Shown here: positions 6,084 through 16,030 of the stretch, one piece after another
Numbering within the stretch: the stretch's first letter is position 1
Layout: every line of letters begins with the position of its first letter
Origin: Ferranicluibacter quercicola
GTDB taxonomy: Bacteria; Pseudomonadota; Alphaproteobacteria; Rhizobiales; Rhizobiaceae
Assembly: GCF_021168455.1 (NCBI RefSeq)
Contig: NZ_JAJOZR010000007.1
Coordinates: forward strand, 1-64,000
DNA length: 64,000 nt
Direction: 5' to 3'
Made by a program: the position numbers and the translations under genes
The notes under the pieces: generated by a model
Told to the model about the DNA's origin: nothing
The model's input: the letters and a program-made list of their open reading frames with translations, nothing else
Databases searched by the model: none

Positions 6084-8315
6084 TCAGATGATGGATGTGA
6101 GGGCGGCGGCGGTAAACAGCCCGCGGAATTTTAGTTCCGTGAAGCCGGGATGGTTCGAGGTGTTGGCCTCGCAGGCCGTCGTCGTGGAAAGGCCCATGGC
6201 GCCCTCGCGGCCCGTGCCGGAGAACAGCGTCGGATCGACGTAGGCAACACCCTCGTCGTCGCAGGCGCGGATGCCCTCCTGCACCTGGAACAGCCACCAG
6301 TCCTGCGTCGTGCCCCCAAACTTGTTCGGCAGAGGGCAGAGATGCACGATGACGATGATGCCGGCCGCCTTGAACGCCTGGATCAGGCTGCGCATTTTGG
6401 AATAATAATCGACATCGAGACGCTGGTTCATGCCGAAGTGGATCTCGACTACGTGCGGCTTCAGCGCAATCGCTGCATTGAGGCGCTGCGGATTAAGCGC
6501 GTTCGGCTTGCCGTCGCCCGTCGTTCCCGTATCAACGAGCGTGCCGCCGATCGACATGTTGACGACATCGAACATGCAGCCGTAGTGCTTCTCCAACTGC
6601 TCCAGCATCCACCAGTGCGAAGCGATCTTGGCGTGACCATTGACGCCATTCGGGCCGTCAAAGCGCGGCACGAGAGCCCGCGCGTCGGCGCCATAGCCGA
6701 ACAGATACTCGATCCGATCGCGGTTGGTGCCGTTCGGAACCAGCCAGTCGGCCGTCTCTCCGTTGGAGATCGCCTGAATGCTATCGCCATACGTCATGTA
6801 GCGAATGGCGGAGCTCGACCGCATAAGGCCGAGGAACGGGCCAAGCCGGTTTCGGAACATGGCCGCCCACGCCGCAAACCGGTCTTCCTCACCACGACGA
6901 ACAAAACCATTCCAGTCGTTCGTCGGAATGAACTCGACGCCGGCGCCGGTGACAAAGAAATAACCGAGGCGCGCAAAGCCGGTGTTATCCGGACGGAACA
7001 TGGAGGCATCGCCAGATCGCTCCGGGCCGGCATATGTCAGGATATCCCCCGTGACAGGAGAGAGCGACACGACGTCATAGCGGAAGTTGTTCGCGTTCGA
7101 GAGCTTCGCGATGCCCAGCTCGACGAAGCCGCCGCGCGTGTTCGCCAGCGGATCGGGCCAGAGGTCGATCGAGGGCTTGGGCATGATGAAGCGCCAGGCG
7201 CCGTTGACCGTGTCGGCCTGAAAAAGCTTGGGCGGGCCATCAAGCGCAACACGGTACGGGTTCGCGCGAACGCCGTTCCCCGCCCCCGGGTTGCCGTCTA
7301 AGAATGTCGCTTCCATGATGGCGTGCGCCAGCATGCCACCCGACACGACTTCACCGCCGGCCGTAATCGACGGATCGCTGGAGTAGAGGCCACGCTGCCA
7401 GAGCGGGTTGACGTCGGCATTCACCGGGGTCGCTCCGTAGGCAATGCCCTTGATGTCAACGAAGGCGCCGGCAGCATTGCGCGCGTAGAGCTGCGAGAAG
7501 TAGATGAAGCCGGGAGACCACCGCTGCTGTTGGTTTGCGTAGCGGACAACAGCGGCCTGGAACTGATCGGTCGTGCCGGGGTCCTTCAACACATCCTTGA
7601 TCGGAGACCATGTGATCGGCTGCAGTGTCCTGTCGCCAGAGAGCACGCCCGGAAAGACGACGCCTGTCGGGCTGCCATTGCCGTTCGCAAGCGGCCGGCG
7701 GACGACCCGCATGCCGATCTCGGTCGCCGAGGGGTCGACGCGGATCCATCCGACGAAGCAGCCGGGGTTGAACTCGCGCTCGAACGTGTCACCGACCGCA
7801 TAGGTCTTGATGCCGCCGGGCTCGTGCACTCCGCCGAAATACTTCTGATCCCGCTTCAAGCCGGTGACCATCTTGTACCGGACAGCCTTCTGACCGGCGA
7901 GCGCGGGGATCTTGTCGTTCACTCCGGCGACAGAGACTTCCAGCGCATCGATGTCGCCCTCCGCCTGCGTCAAACGGTTGTCGAAATTCTCGATCACGCT
8001 GATCCAGCGCCATTTGCTGGTCGGTGCATACCAAGCGTAGTTGCCCCGGTTCGGGACCGTTCCGCCAAGGACTGTATCGGTGTGCGTTCCAGCGTCAGGG
8101 CCCTCGACGCGACCCGGCTGACCATTGCGCGTGCCGACCTTGGTCTGCAGTTCGGCCCAATCCCACGCGAGCACGAGACCTGCGGTTGCTCCAACAAGAG
8201 CGCTTTCGATCGCGGGCGCGAGCTCGTTCCGGATGCGCGGCTTGCTTGGCTGCGTCGGGTTCCCGAGAGGGCCGTCTTCCCAGATCGACTTGATGATGTC
8301 GGCAAGATAGCCCAT
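6084..8315 (-). CDS. Large tail protein with SGNH-hydrolase domain
   Basis: 743 residues from the ATG at 8315 (MGYLAD), preferred over the ATG at 8330 because GGAGA sits seven bases before it. The C-terminal third carries the SGNH/GDSL signature: GDS at about 510 (block I Ser), NMSIGGT (block II Gly), FGMN at about 625 (block III Gly-x-Asn) and NHPG near 721 (block V, His with the usual Asp position replaced by Asn). Such domains deacetylate or de-esterify cell-surface glycans. It lies among tail-fibre genes, so it likely modifies the receptor polysaccharide during adsorption. Confidence 0.75.
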   Translation of the reverse strand: MGYLADIIKSIWEDGPLGNPTQPSKPRIRNELAPAIESALVGATAGLVLAWDWAELQTKVGTRNGQPGRVEGPDAGTHTDTVLGGTVPNRGNYAWYAPTSKWRWISVIENFDNRLTQAEGDIDALEVSVAGVNDKIPALAGQKAVRYKMVTGLKRDQKYFGGVHEPGGIKTYAVGDTFEREFNPGCFVGWIRVDPSATEIGMRVVRRPLANGNGSPTGVVFPGVLSGDRTLQPITWSPIKDVLKDPGTTDQFQAAVVRYANQQQRWSPGFIYFSQLYARNAAGAFVDIKGIAYGATPVNADVNPLWQRGLYSSDPSITAGGEVVSGGMLAHAIMEATFLDGNPGAGNGVRANPYRVALDGPPKLFQADTVNGAWRFIMPKPSIDLWPDPLANTRGGFVELGIAKLSNANNFRYDVVSLSPVTGDILTYAGPERSGDASMFRPDNTGFARLGYFFVTGAGVEFIPTNDWNGFVRRGEEDRFAAWAAMFRNRLGPFLGLMRSSSAIRYMTYGDSIQAISNGETADWLVPNGTNRDRIEYLFGYGADARALVPRFDGPNGVNGHAKIASHWWMLEQLEKHYGCMFDVVNMSIGGTLVDTGTTGDGKPNALNPQRLNAAIALKPHVVEIHFGMNQRLDVDYYSKMRSLIQAFKAAGIIVIVHLCPLPNKFGGTTQDWWLFQVQEGIRACDDEGVAYVDPTLFSGTGREGAMGLSTTTACEANTSNHPGFTELKFRGLFTAAALTSII

Positions 8316-8384
8316 GCGGCTGTTCTCCATGCGAAAGCGACCCGCCAGAGGCAGGGTGCAATAGGTTCAGATTTGTTCGGTTGG

Positions 8385-8807
8385 TCAGGCCGCCGGAGGA
8401 CGGAAGCCGCGAAGGCGAATAGGCATTGAAAGCTGCCCGGCGACGGCCAAGGTGGGCAGCGCATAGCTCACGTCCACAACACCCTTGGATGACACAAAGC
8501 CGGTTGACTGCAGAACGAGACTGCCGAGCGTCACGCCACCGATTGTCGGGCGCCCCCACGGATGCACCTGCACGAGGTCGCCGAGTTCAGCCTTGGCGGC
8601 GGCGACGGGGAGGCGCTGCGTGGATGGAGCCAGCGCAACGGTGAGCGCCTGCGTGACGGTAACGTAATATTCCCAGACGAGGTCTGCAGCCTTCATGGAT
8701 TTGTCGACGGCAGCCGCCAAATCCTGCGCGGCTTTAGCCGCTGTCTTTGCATCGGCGGCGACCTTATCAGCCGCCGCCACCATTGCTCTTTCGTCAGTTT
8801 GCGTCAT
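8385..8807 (-). CDS. Hypothetical tail-region protein
   Basis: 140 residues with an Ala/Lys-rich helical N-terminus (about 8-35, likely coiled coil) and a beta-rich C-terminus. It starts within the ATGA that ends the large tail-tip gene, so it is translationally coupled. Position between the tip protein and the SGNH tail protein suggests a structural or assembly role. No family recognised. Confidence 0.6.
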   Translation of the reverse strand: MTQTDERAMVAAADKVAADAKTAAKAAQDLAAAVDKSMKAADLVWEYYVTVTQALTVALAPSTQRLPVAAAKAELGDLVQVHPWGRPTIGGVTLGSLVLQSTGFVSSKGVVDVSYALPTLAVAGQLSMPIRLRGFRPPAA

Positions 8808-11035
8808 GGAACAACCCTGTCGATAAAGGATGTCGGGCCAGCCACGCCAGAAGCGTTTTCAGGCTGCACCCAAAGACGACGGGTTGCACCAGCCGCAGAG
8901 ACGGGCTGGACATAGCGAACATCCCCCGGAGCTGCGGCTAGCTTGTTGATAAGCGTTGCGGCCGCAAACGTTTGCGACGTAGTGCCAACCTTGAAGGTCA
9001 GGTAGGTTGTGCGGCCTTGCGATGCGGTTGTGTTTGCCGCTCGAGCGCTAAATGTCGGCGCTGTGAAGTCCAGCGCCTCGGCGGCATCTGGCGCAGTTCC
9101 GTCCACCGTTGATGTCACCGTCGCGGTCAACGACCAGTCGCCCGTATTCTTCGACGTCTTGTAGGCGGCCTGAACCTCAATGAGCTTGCCAGACGGCACG
9201 ACAGTGGTGTTCAGTTTGATAAAGCCACCGGCAGGTGTCGCGTCGGGATATTCCTGATCGATCCATTCGCCGGGATTGCCAGAGCCATCGTCCGCAAGCC
9301 TGTAGCGCGTTATCGGGATGAGACTATCGTCATCCGGGTCGATGATGTCCACCCGGATATACACGCTCGATCCATTCGATTTCGCCCGCACCAAATTGAT
9401 GACGGGCGTAGCCAAGCCATCCTTGTTCTGCTTTGGCGGGATAGGCGGCTGCATTCCCTCGTCTGTCGCGGGCGCCCAGAAATCGATATTCTCAGGGTGC
9501 GCCTTAATATCCATTGAAAACCCGCCCTTAGTCAGGGCAAGCACAGATCGTCTGTTTTCGACAATCGTGCCGTTTAGCTTTGGAATGAGGAAAGGCGTAT
9601 CCAGCCTTACCCACCGGCTGTATGCCGCGTTGATTCCGGAATGACGGACATCAATTGAGCCGTTTACTTTCTGCTGAATGCGAAGCCATTCGCGCTTTGC
9701 CAGACGGCGAGCCTGCCGCCACTGCTGAACCCATGTGTATTCAGCCTCCTGCGGAAGAACGCGGCCCGCCTTCAGCTGCGCGGCCGTGTCCTCAAAATAG
9801 TCCGTGTCAGCCGTCGCATAATCGATCGCAGGATACGTGAATTTCGGGATAAGGCGATTGACCTCATCTTCAAACAGCACGTCGTACTGGATTGAATGTC
9901 CGCTAATATCGGCATCGGACAGCGTCGAGCACCGGCTTTCGCGGAACTTACCGACGGTAAGGATGCGGGCGCCATCGCCGCGGACAACCAAATGCCCGTC
10001 GCAAGTAGCCAGGATGGCGTTTAGACCAGCCTTCGGGCTGTTCTCAGCCGTGTCCCAGCCGTTGCACTCATAGCGCTTTTCCGTGCCGCCGCCATTGAGC
10101 GGAACGTCTTCGTCGCAGATATCCGCCTCTTCCTTCCAAAGGTCGATGACCGGAAGGATGGCTTTCGTGTAATCCGCGCGCTCTCCAAATTCACTAAAGC
10201 AAAGATGCCAAGCCAAAATAAGCGCGGAGTTTTTCGTGAACGTCCACGTCGCCGGATTCGTTGGGCTCTGCGCTGGATTGCGGAAATCCCAGCACTTGGC
10301 GCCGTCGATCTCAGCCGTCAGGTTAGGGACGCCGTAAGGAAAACGCTGCTGCTGTTTCGTGGCCTTTGTCGCGCGAGCGATCATGGCCATGGAGGCCTGG
10401 CCAATGCCAAGGTGATCCGGCGTCCAAAGCCTTTCCGCGAGCGGCTTTTCCGCAAAGCGGTCAATGATGTTCTGGTAAGGCAGGTCCGCCAAGCTCTCGG
10501 AGCCTAGCCGCCTGAATATGTAAACGCCGTCCGCGTAGGGGTTGCTATCCCCCATCCGCTGGCCAGTGCTATCAAGTTCGGCAAGCTCGACGACATCGTC
10601 GTGCAGCCAGAACTTCTTGAAAGCGGAAACCGGGTGTCCGGCGACTGCCTGAACTGCGAACAGCTTGTTGCCGGCCGACTCCCAAAGCATGAAAGCGCCG
10701 GATAGCCTATTGGTGCCCACGCACCACTGACGGTAGGGAACGGCCTGCGTCTTTGGCGCCTTGCCGTCCTCCGGCTTTGGAGGTTTCGGCGCCATCAGCA
10801 TCTGCAGGCCGAACGTCAGCGCAGTGGTCGCGATTGCCGAAGCAATCGAAGCGGTCGTGATTGTCGTGCCGGCGACTACGCCGGTAAAGCCCGCCGCAAC
10901 AAACAGTGGCGTAAAAATGGGATCGTATGACGGCGGAGGAGTCTTCAAGCTTGTGCTCGAATGCCAGTCCATCTCCGTAACGCGCCTGTAGACCTCGTAG
11001 GAGGGCATGTCCTCGTAATGCGTGCGCAGGCTCAT
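8804..11035 (-). CDS. Tail tip / host-specificity protein (gpJ-like position)
   Basis: 743 residues. A hydrophobic segment near 50-80 (TTASIASAIATTALTFGLQML) is followed by the text expected of rhizobial-phage tail-tip proteins: VPYRQWCVGTNRLSGAF and KLFAVQAVAGHPV. The C-terminal part (about 560-740) looks like fibronectin-type and carbohydrate-binding beta modules. It directly follows the NlpC-like tail assembly gene with an ATGA overlap, the K-J order of lambdoid tails. The role is central tail tip and receptor contact, inferred from order and size. Confidence 0.7.
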   Translation of the reverse strand: MSLRTHYEDMPSYEVYRRVTEMDWHSSTSLKTPPPSYDPIFTPLFVAAGFTGVVAGTTITTASIASAIATTALTFGLQMLMAPKPPKPEDGKAPKTQAVPYRQWCVGTNRLSGAFMLWESAGNKLFAVQAVAGHPVSAFKKFWLHDDVVELAELDSTGQRMGDSNPYADGVYIFRRLGSESLADLPYQNIIDRFAEKPLAERLWTPDHLGIGQASMAMIARATKATKQQQRFPYGVPNLTAEIDGAKCWDFRNPAQSPTNPATWTFTKNSALILAWHLCFSEFGERADYTKAILPVIDLWKEEADICDEDVPLNGGGTEKRYECNGWDTAENSPKAGLNAILATCDGHLVVRGDGARILTVGKFRESRCSTLSDADISGHSIQYDVLFEDEVNRLIPKFTYPAIDYATADTDYFEDTAAQLKAGRVLPQEAEYTWVQQWRQARRLAKREWLRIQQKVNGSIDVRHSGINAAYSRWVRLDTPFLIPKLNGTIVENRRSVLALTKGGFSMDIKAHPENIDFWAPATDEGMQPPIPPKQNKDGLATPVINLVRAKSNGSSVYIRVDIIDPDDDSLIPITRYRLADDGSGNPGEWIDQEYPDATPAGGFIKLNTTVVPSGKLIEVQAAYKTSKNTGDWSLTATVTSTVDGTAPDAAEALDFTAPTFSARAANTTASQGRTTYLTFKVGTTSQTFAAATLINKLAAAPGDVRYVQPVSAAGATRRLWVQPENASGVAGPTSFIDRVVP

Positions 11036-11448
11036 GCAATTCTCCAGGCAGCGCTATGCGTCGCCTGCTTTGCAACAGGGCCGCGCGCCGACATCGCCAG
11101 CCACAGGGGGCCGAAGCGGATGGCGGGGATCTGTTTTTGAGTGATGCCAGCGACGTCAAAGCCGACAGGTGCGGAGATGAGACCGATGTCGCCGGGCTGC
11201 GGGCTCTCGGTGCGATCAATGCCTACGCGGGCAAGCCCGTCGTCGATCATCCGCTCAATGCCGCCCAGTGAAGCGATAATGGCGTTCGCCTCTTCGCGCG
11301 TTGAATAGGTGCCAATAAAACCGGAAATCGGATCCTTGCCGGTAGCGATCTCAATCCACCGCGCGCAAAACGTCGTGCAGTCGTGACCGCCCATTCCTCC
11401 CCACACCCATCGGTGCGGGAGAGCCGCATATTCCGTCAGCAATGTCAT
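11032..11448 (-). CDS. Tail assembly protein, NlpC/P60-like (DUF6950-type)
   Basis: 138 residues. WVWGGMGGHDCTTFCARW at about 14-31 resembles the Cys block of small NlpC/P60-like phage proteins (Asp-Cys-Thr). The later His expected of the active site is not clear. In tail operons this gene sits just before the tip protein, the place of lambda gpK. It may be a peptidase used in tail assembly or cell-wall passage; DUF6950 assignment is from memory. Confidence 0.6.
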   Translation of the reverse strand: MTLLTEYAALPHRWVWGGMGGHDCTTFCARWIEIATGKDPISGFIGTYSTREEANAIIASLGGIERMIDDGLARVGIDRTESPQPGDIGLISAPVGFDVAGITQKQIPAIRFGPLWLAMSARGPVAKQATHSAAWRIA

Positions 11449-11469
11449 GGGATCACCGTGTTGTGGCGA

Positions 11470-12075
11470 CTAGTCGTACTGCGGCCAGACTGGCTGGACG
11501 CCGCGCGCTAGGCGCGCCGTGCCGTCGCAGAACTTGTCGGTAGGGTAGATCGCCTTCTGGTGGGCGCTCGACCAAAGCGAACGCGAGGGGCGCGACCGCG
11601 TTTCGTTTCCAGACGCAACAGCCAGCGAGAGCGTCAAGCTCGAGCCCTGCCCCGACTGAACCGCCGGTCTCGATTCACCGACGTGCGATGCGGTCCCGCA
11701 CCAAAGCGGAATGATGCTGCTCATTGGCTGGAAATACTGGTCTAGCGTCGTTATGCCCATGTGAACTTCGGCGCCACGGACGGGAGGAAGACTGTCGATC
11801 ATTTTCGAGCCGGTCTCCGGATCAATGCCCGTGACCGTGAACTCGACGCTGTCCGACGTGCCGTTGACAAGGATCTCCAGCGTCGGAATGCCCTGAAGCC
11901 TGCCGCCGCCGAGATATACTGTGCCAGTCGGGTCGATGCTGTCGAAGCCGATCGGCATGTCGTTGACGCCGAACCACAAATGAAGCGGCGGGTCCGTACC
12001 GACCCGCATGAATATGCCGAGTTGATGGCTTCCGCGGAGCTCTTCAATGATGTTGTCTGGAACCCAGCCCATCAA
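11470..12075 (-). CDS. Minor tail protein
   Basis: 201 residues. It begins MMGWVPDNIIEEL and ends with KFCDGTARLARGVQPVWPQYD, a pattern seen in tail proteins of alphaproteobacterial siphoviruses. Its ATG overlaps the stop of the preceding tail gene (ATGA). It occupies the slot between tape measure-proximal proteins and the tip assembly gene (lambda M/L region). No motif identifies a specific role. Confidence 0.55.
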   Translation of the reverse strand: MMGWVPDNIIEELRGSHQLGIFMRVGTDPPLHLWFGVNDMPIGFDSIDPTGTVYLGGGRLQGIPTLEILVNGTSDSVEFTVTGIDPETGSKMIDSLPPVRGAEVHMGITTLDQYFQPMSSIIPLWCGTASHVGESRPAVQSGQGSSLTLSLAVASGNETRSRPSRSLWSSAHQKAIYPTDKFCDGTARLARGVQPVWPQYD

Positions 12076-12818
12076 AACGCCTCGGTAAATTGAATGGATT
12101 GCTGCGTGACGAAGAACGCCTCGACGACGGACGGAAGCGTGAATCCGGCAGGGAACTTTGCGACAAAGCGCGGCCGTGCGAACTCGACGCGCGTGCCTGC
12201 CGGGACGGCTTCACGAAGCGCAGGACCGATCGCGAGGCGGTATTCTTGGTAAGAGCCCGCGCTGTCGCCGCCGTTGGCAAACTCCTCGACGATTTCCCAA
12301 AACCGATAAGCGCGCCACCCCTTCGTCGGGTGGCAGATCGAAAACCATTCCGACCAGTCCAGCCGCCGCGGCATGCCGTAAATCTTCATCTTAACGATGC
12401 CTGCATTCAGCGCCGCCGCCTCCGTGATCTCCCCCCACACCGTCGCCTGGCTGTAACCGGACGTGTCGGAAAAGAACATGCCGTCCGAATGCGGAATGCC
12501 GCCTATGCTGTGCGACGGGAGCCCGCCAATGACCGGGAACGGACCAAACCAGTCCGTAATGATTGGGACATTCACAAAGCGGAAGGAGCCGTTTAGCCGC
12601 GCACCAAGCTGATTGATGTAGCGGTACTGCTCTTTGTCCTTGATCTTACAATCTTCATAGGTGGCGGTAACAACGCCGCCACCCGTCATTTCCATCGTGA
12701 TGCCTTCGCCAAGACCGTTGCGTCCGCCATCAAGGGATGAGCCCTGAACATCAAACGTGGTCTTGAGCGGCGCCAGAAAGTTCGCCTCAAGCGTAGGCAC
12801 GTTCAAATATCGGGCCAT
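12072..12818 (-). CDS. Distal tail protein, hypothetical
   Basis: 248 residues, no membrane segments, rich in aromatic residues, with beta-type periodicity. It is the first gene after the tape measure, with two bases between that stop and this ATG. That slot is usually filled by the distal tail protein to which the tip attaches; this is position-based inference. Confidence 0.55.
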   Translation of the reverse strand: MARYLNVPTLEANFLAPLKTTFDVQGSSLDGGRNGLGEGITMEMTGGGVVTATYEDCKIKDKEQYRYINQLGARLNGSFRFVNVPIITDWFGPFPVIGGLPSHSIGGIPHSDGMFFSDTSGYSQATVWGEITEAAALNAGIVKMKIYGMPRRLDWSEWFSICHPTKGWRAYRFWEIVEEFANGGDSAGSYQEYRLAIGPALREAVPAGTRVEFARPRFVAKFPAGFTLPSVVEAFFVTQQSIQFTEAF

Positions 12819-12820
12819 TG

Positions 12821-15800
12821 TTACCCCTTCTGGCTGGCGTACTTATTCTGGATAGCGCCGAAGCCGCCGCGCTGCTGTGCAACGCGATCTGCCGCCATGG
12901 CCTCCTGCACGCCTTGGCGCGTCAGTTCCTTGATGTGCAGATCGCCGGAAGCGCCGTTCACAGTGACGAAAATGCCCTGCGATTGCGGACGATAGGAATC
13001 CATCGCCTGACGTCGGCTAAGGCGGGGTGCGCGCGGAGCATCAACAAGGCCGCCAGCAGCGTAGCCGCGAAGGCGCTCAAGGTTCGGAACGCCAAGGCGC
13101 CGAACCGACTCCGCGTCAAAGACATATTCGCCTTTGTGGACGATGCCAGCAGGGGTCATCTTTCCGCCTGGTCCCGTGTAGCCGCCGACGTCGTACATGC
13201 CGATCCCGCCGCTGGCCGCAAGCGTTGCCTGCGCGCCGTTCGGAACGAAGTTCGGCATGAACAGCTTGGACAGCCAACTCATTCCTCCGCCTGCGGCTGG
13301 CGCAGACGGGAAGGCGTTGGCGAGGCTACCAAGCCCCTGCGTGGCGGCTCCAGACGACTGGGCGACCTTTGCAAGTGCGCCTGCAGCCTCCGTCGATCGA
13401 CGAACCTGCACCTGCATGGCGTCTTCCCACGTGCTGGCAACGGAGTTACCGCTGTTGCCAGACAACATCTGAAGCTGCTGCTTTCCGTCCATCATACGCG
13501 ATGCGCCCGTCGCAAAGCCGACATGGCCGCCAGCCTCACCCGCGCCAAAGCCGTTCGTTTTCAGAAGCACGTCACCCCGCTGCGCAAGGCCGGGCGCGAT
13601 TTTGCTGCCCCAGTTCTGGAACGAGTTCGCCGTCAACGAGCCTGAGCCTTTTACGCCGACCTGTTCAAGCGATGAGTTGACGAAGCCCGCGCACCACGCC
13701 GTTTGCGCAGCGTTGATGTCCACGCCGCCCTTCTTGAGGAAAGCGTTGATGTTGCCGGGCGATTTCTCGCTCTGGCCGAGCAAGCTGCCCGCCAGATCGA
13801 CGGCGCTACCGCCACGCGCGACGGCGCCAGCTGGTGCGGCCGCGGATGTGAATGCGCCAGCAACACTGCTTGCCGCGCCTGCAGCACCAGTCGGCCCTGC
13901 ACCCGGCATAAGAAGCGACGCCAAACCATTCCCGATCTGAGAGAACAGGCTGTCCAGCGTCTTTTGCATCTGGTTGGCTGCAGCAGTCTTGAGCGCGTCG
14001 GTGAATGCTTCGCCGATATCCTTGCCGCCGGAAACGACTTGGGACGAGAAGTCCGAAAGGAACGCCGACGTCGTGTTGGCGATTTCCTCGCGGTTGATCT
14101 GGTTGCGAAGTGCCTGGCCCGTAGCGCTGTTCGGATCCTGCGGAAGGCCATATTCCTTCTGCGTCTGGACGATGTTCTGGTCAATCTTCGACATGCCGGC
14201 CAAGCGGTTGGCGTCGAACATATCCTGCTTGAGTTTGGCCTCAGCCAAAGCCTCGGAATATTTCTTGTATGCCGCGACCTTTTCTTCGATCGCAGCTTTC
14301 TGTTTTGCGCTAAGCGAACGGCCTTTGTCTTCTGCCTGCTGCAGGAGGTCTAGCCGAAAGCGCGCCGCCTCTGTGGCTGTGCCGTACTGTCCCGTCAGGT
14401 CGATCTCGAGCTGAAGTTGCGAGATGCGATCGTCAGCCGATTTGATCAGATCGCGGTAGGCGTTACGGGCGCGCTCCGCAGCAGTCTCCGCCTTCTTGGT
14501 TGCGGCGTCGACTTTGGCTGGAGCATCATCGAGCGATGACGGCTTTTGACCGGGCGCCGGCACGTTGAGTGTGCGGCCATTCGCATCGGTGACCGTAGGA
14601 TTCTGGCTGTCGATGCGGTTTCTAGCAGCCTCCCGAGCAGCGAACGCGTCGTCGCGCTCTTCCCGGGTGCCGGCTTTCTGCATGGCCTGCGCATAGGCCC
14701 GATCGACTTGCTCTAGATCGGTCAAAGCGGGGATAGCGATCCCTCGCAAATCCGACAGAGATTTTGCGAAAGCATCTACACGAGATGCCTCGCGAGCGGC
14801 GGCCTGCCCTACTCCCGAGATGACTCCAACCAACGGCTCGAGCTTTGACTGAGCATCCAGGCCGTCTTTGGCAGCCTGGCGGATCTCCTTCAGGAGCTCC
14901 TTAATGTTTTCAGGCGTTCCGGTCTGGTTCTCAATCGCGATCAGGGAGTCGACGAAGGCCCGGATGTTAGGGCTGCCGTCTGCAACTGATTTATCCAGCG
15001 CGGCAATGGCCGACTGGATTTGTGAGATCGTGTATGTCGCGCCCTGAAAGTCCGAGGCGGGAAGGCTGAGAATGGACCCCTTGGACGTCTTTGCCGTCTC
15101 GGCAATTAGCGTCTTATAAAGGTCAATCGCATCCTTCGTGTCTTGCTTGACGAGGTTCTTGCTCTCGGCTGAATACTCGCGGATACCTTCCGCAGCTTCT
15201 GGCCAAGCCTCACGGATCCTGCGGATTAGGTCGGTGTGGTTCTTCAGCGCCTCTGCGCTTTTGTCCGCCTCCGTCTCGGAACTTGCGAAATATTGGATGG
15301 CGGCGGCCGAGGCAGCAACTAGGCCGATTGTAACCAGCGAGACAGGCGACACGATTGAGGCAAAGGCCGCGCCGAGTGCGGAACCAAGCCCCGCGCCGCT
15401 CGACTTGAGATCTGTAAACACCGCGGACAGCTGCGTGCCCTGCTGAAGTGCAATTTGCAACGGCGACATCCCGCCCATTGCGGTAACGCCAATGTCCTGA
15501 AACTGAGCGGCAATGTTTGAGGTGTAGGGGTTTGCGCCTCCACCCCGCTGAGCCGGAGTATCCGCCAAGGCTGCATTACGGCCCTTGATAGCCGCCGTCG
15601 ATGCCAGAGCGGCCTGACGCTCCTTCGTGATGGCCGCCGTCATCTCCGTCGCGGAAATCGCGCCAAGAGAATGCGCCCGCCGGATATCGTTTACCGACTG
15701 CTTGTAATTGTTAATCGTCGAGAAGAGCGGGTTGTACTTGGCTCGAAGGCGCTCAAGCTCTTTGCCCTGATCGGCAAGCGCCCCGCTCCACTCCTTGGCG

Positions 15801-16009
15801 CCCTGCGTTCCAATGCCCACCATCTTGTCGATGCGAGCCTGTAGAGCGGATGTCATCGACTTGTCGATGCCCTTGCCCATGCCTTCGAACTGCTTCTCGA
15901 CCTTGCTGGACGAGGACGCGATATCAGCCTCGAGCCTTTTCAAGCTTCGGCGAACCGTGGCCAGGTCCGTGCTAATCGAGATGATCAGGTCATCGGAATT
16001 GTCAGCCAT
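12821..16009 (-). CDS. Tape measure protein with NlpC/P60-CHAP-type domain
   Basis: 1062 residues from the ATG at 16009 (MADNSD); an ATG at 16027 is also possible. Long helical stretches with Ala, Lys and Gln are followed by a hydrophobic region near 250-270. A TIGR02594-like peptidase region lies near 770-860 (AWCAGFVNSSLEQVG with the expected Cys, then GGHVGFATG with His). The end has the YDVGGYTGPGG and GEYVFDAESVRRLG motifs typical of tape measures. It sets tail length and probably helps pass the cell wall. Confidence 0.85.
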   Translation of the reverse strand: MADNSDDLIISISTDLATVRRSLKRLEADIASSSSKVEKQFEGMGKGIDKSMTSALQARIDKMVGIGTQGAKEWSGALADQGKELERLRAKYNPLFSTINNYKQSVNDIRRAHSLGAISATEMTAAITKERQAALASTAAIKGRNAALADTPAQRGGGANPYTSNIAAQFQDIGVTAMGGMSPLQIALQQGTQLSAVFTDLKSSGAGLGSALGAAFASIVSPVSLVTIGLVAASAAAIQYFASSETEADKSAEALKNHTDLIRRIREAWPEAAEGIREYSAESKNLVKQDTKDAIDLYKTLIAETAKTSKGSILSLPASDFQGATYTISQIQSAIAALDKSVADGSPNIRAFVDSLIAIENQTGTPENIKELLKEIRQAAKDGLDAQSKLEPLVGVISGVGQAAAREASRVDAFAKSLSDLRGIAIPALTDLEQVDRAYAQAMQKAGTREERDDAFAAREAARNRIDSQNPTVTDANGRTLNVPAPGQKPSSLDDAPAKVDAATKKAETAAERARNAYRDLIKSADDRISQLQLEIDLTGQYGTATEAARFRLDLLQQAEDKGRSLSAKQKAAIEEKVAAYKKYSEALAEAKLKQDMFDANRLAGMSKIDQNIVQTQKEYGLPQDPNSATGQALRNQINREEIANTTSAFLSDFSSQVVSGGKDIGEAFTDALKTAAANQMQKTLDSLFSQIGNGLASLLMPGAGPTGAAGAASSVAGAFTSAAAPAGAVARGGSAVDLAGSLLGQSEKSPGNINAFLKKGGVDINAAQTAWCAGFVNSSLEQVGVKGSGSLTANSFQNWGSKIAPGLAQRGDVLLKTNGFGAGEAGGHVGFATGASRMMDGKQQLQMLSGNSGNSVASTWEDAMQVQVRRSTEAAGALAKVAQSSGAATQGLGSLANAFPSAPAAGGGMSWLSKLFMPNFVPNGAQATLAASGGIGMYDVGGYTGPGGKMTPAGIVHKGEYVFDAESVRRLGVPNLERLRGYAAGGLVDAPRAPRLSRRQAMDSYRPQSQGIFVTVNGASGDLHIKELTRQGVQEAMAADRVAQQRGGFGAIQNKYASQKG

Positions 16010-16027
16010 CGGCAAGTGTCCTAGCAT
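15999..16027 (+). promoter_or_regulatory. Candidate sigma-70-type promoter for the small plus-strand gene
   Basis: TTGTCA at 15999-16004 and TAGCAT at 16022-16027 are separated by 17 bases, matching five and four of six consensus positions. Transcription would start near 16034, just before a hairpin and the ribosome binding site of the 68-residue gene. It overlaps the 5' end of the tape measure gene on the other strand. Confidence 0.4.
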
Positions 16028-16030
16028 ACG

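Noticed and set aside
6150..8429. Two long plus-strand frames (383 and 368 codons) opposite the SGNH tail protein
   Set aside because: High-GC anti-frames rich in Arg, Ala and Asp without ribosome binding sites; the minus-strand gene has clear motifs.
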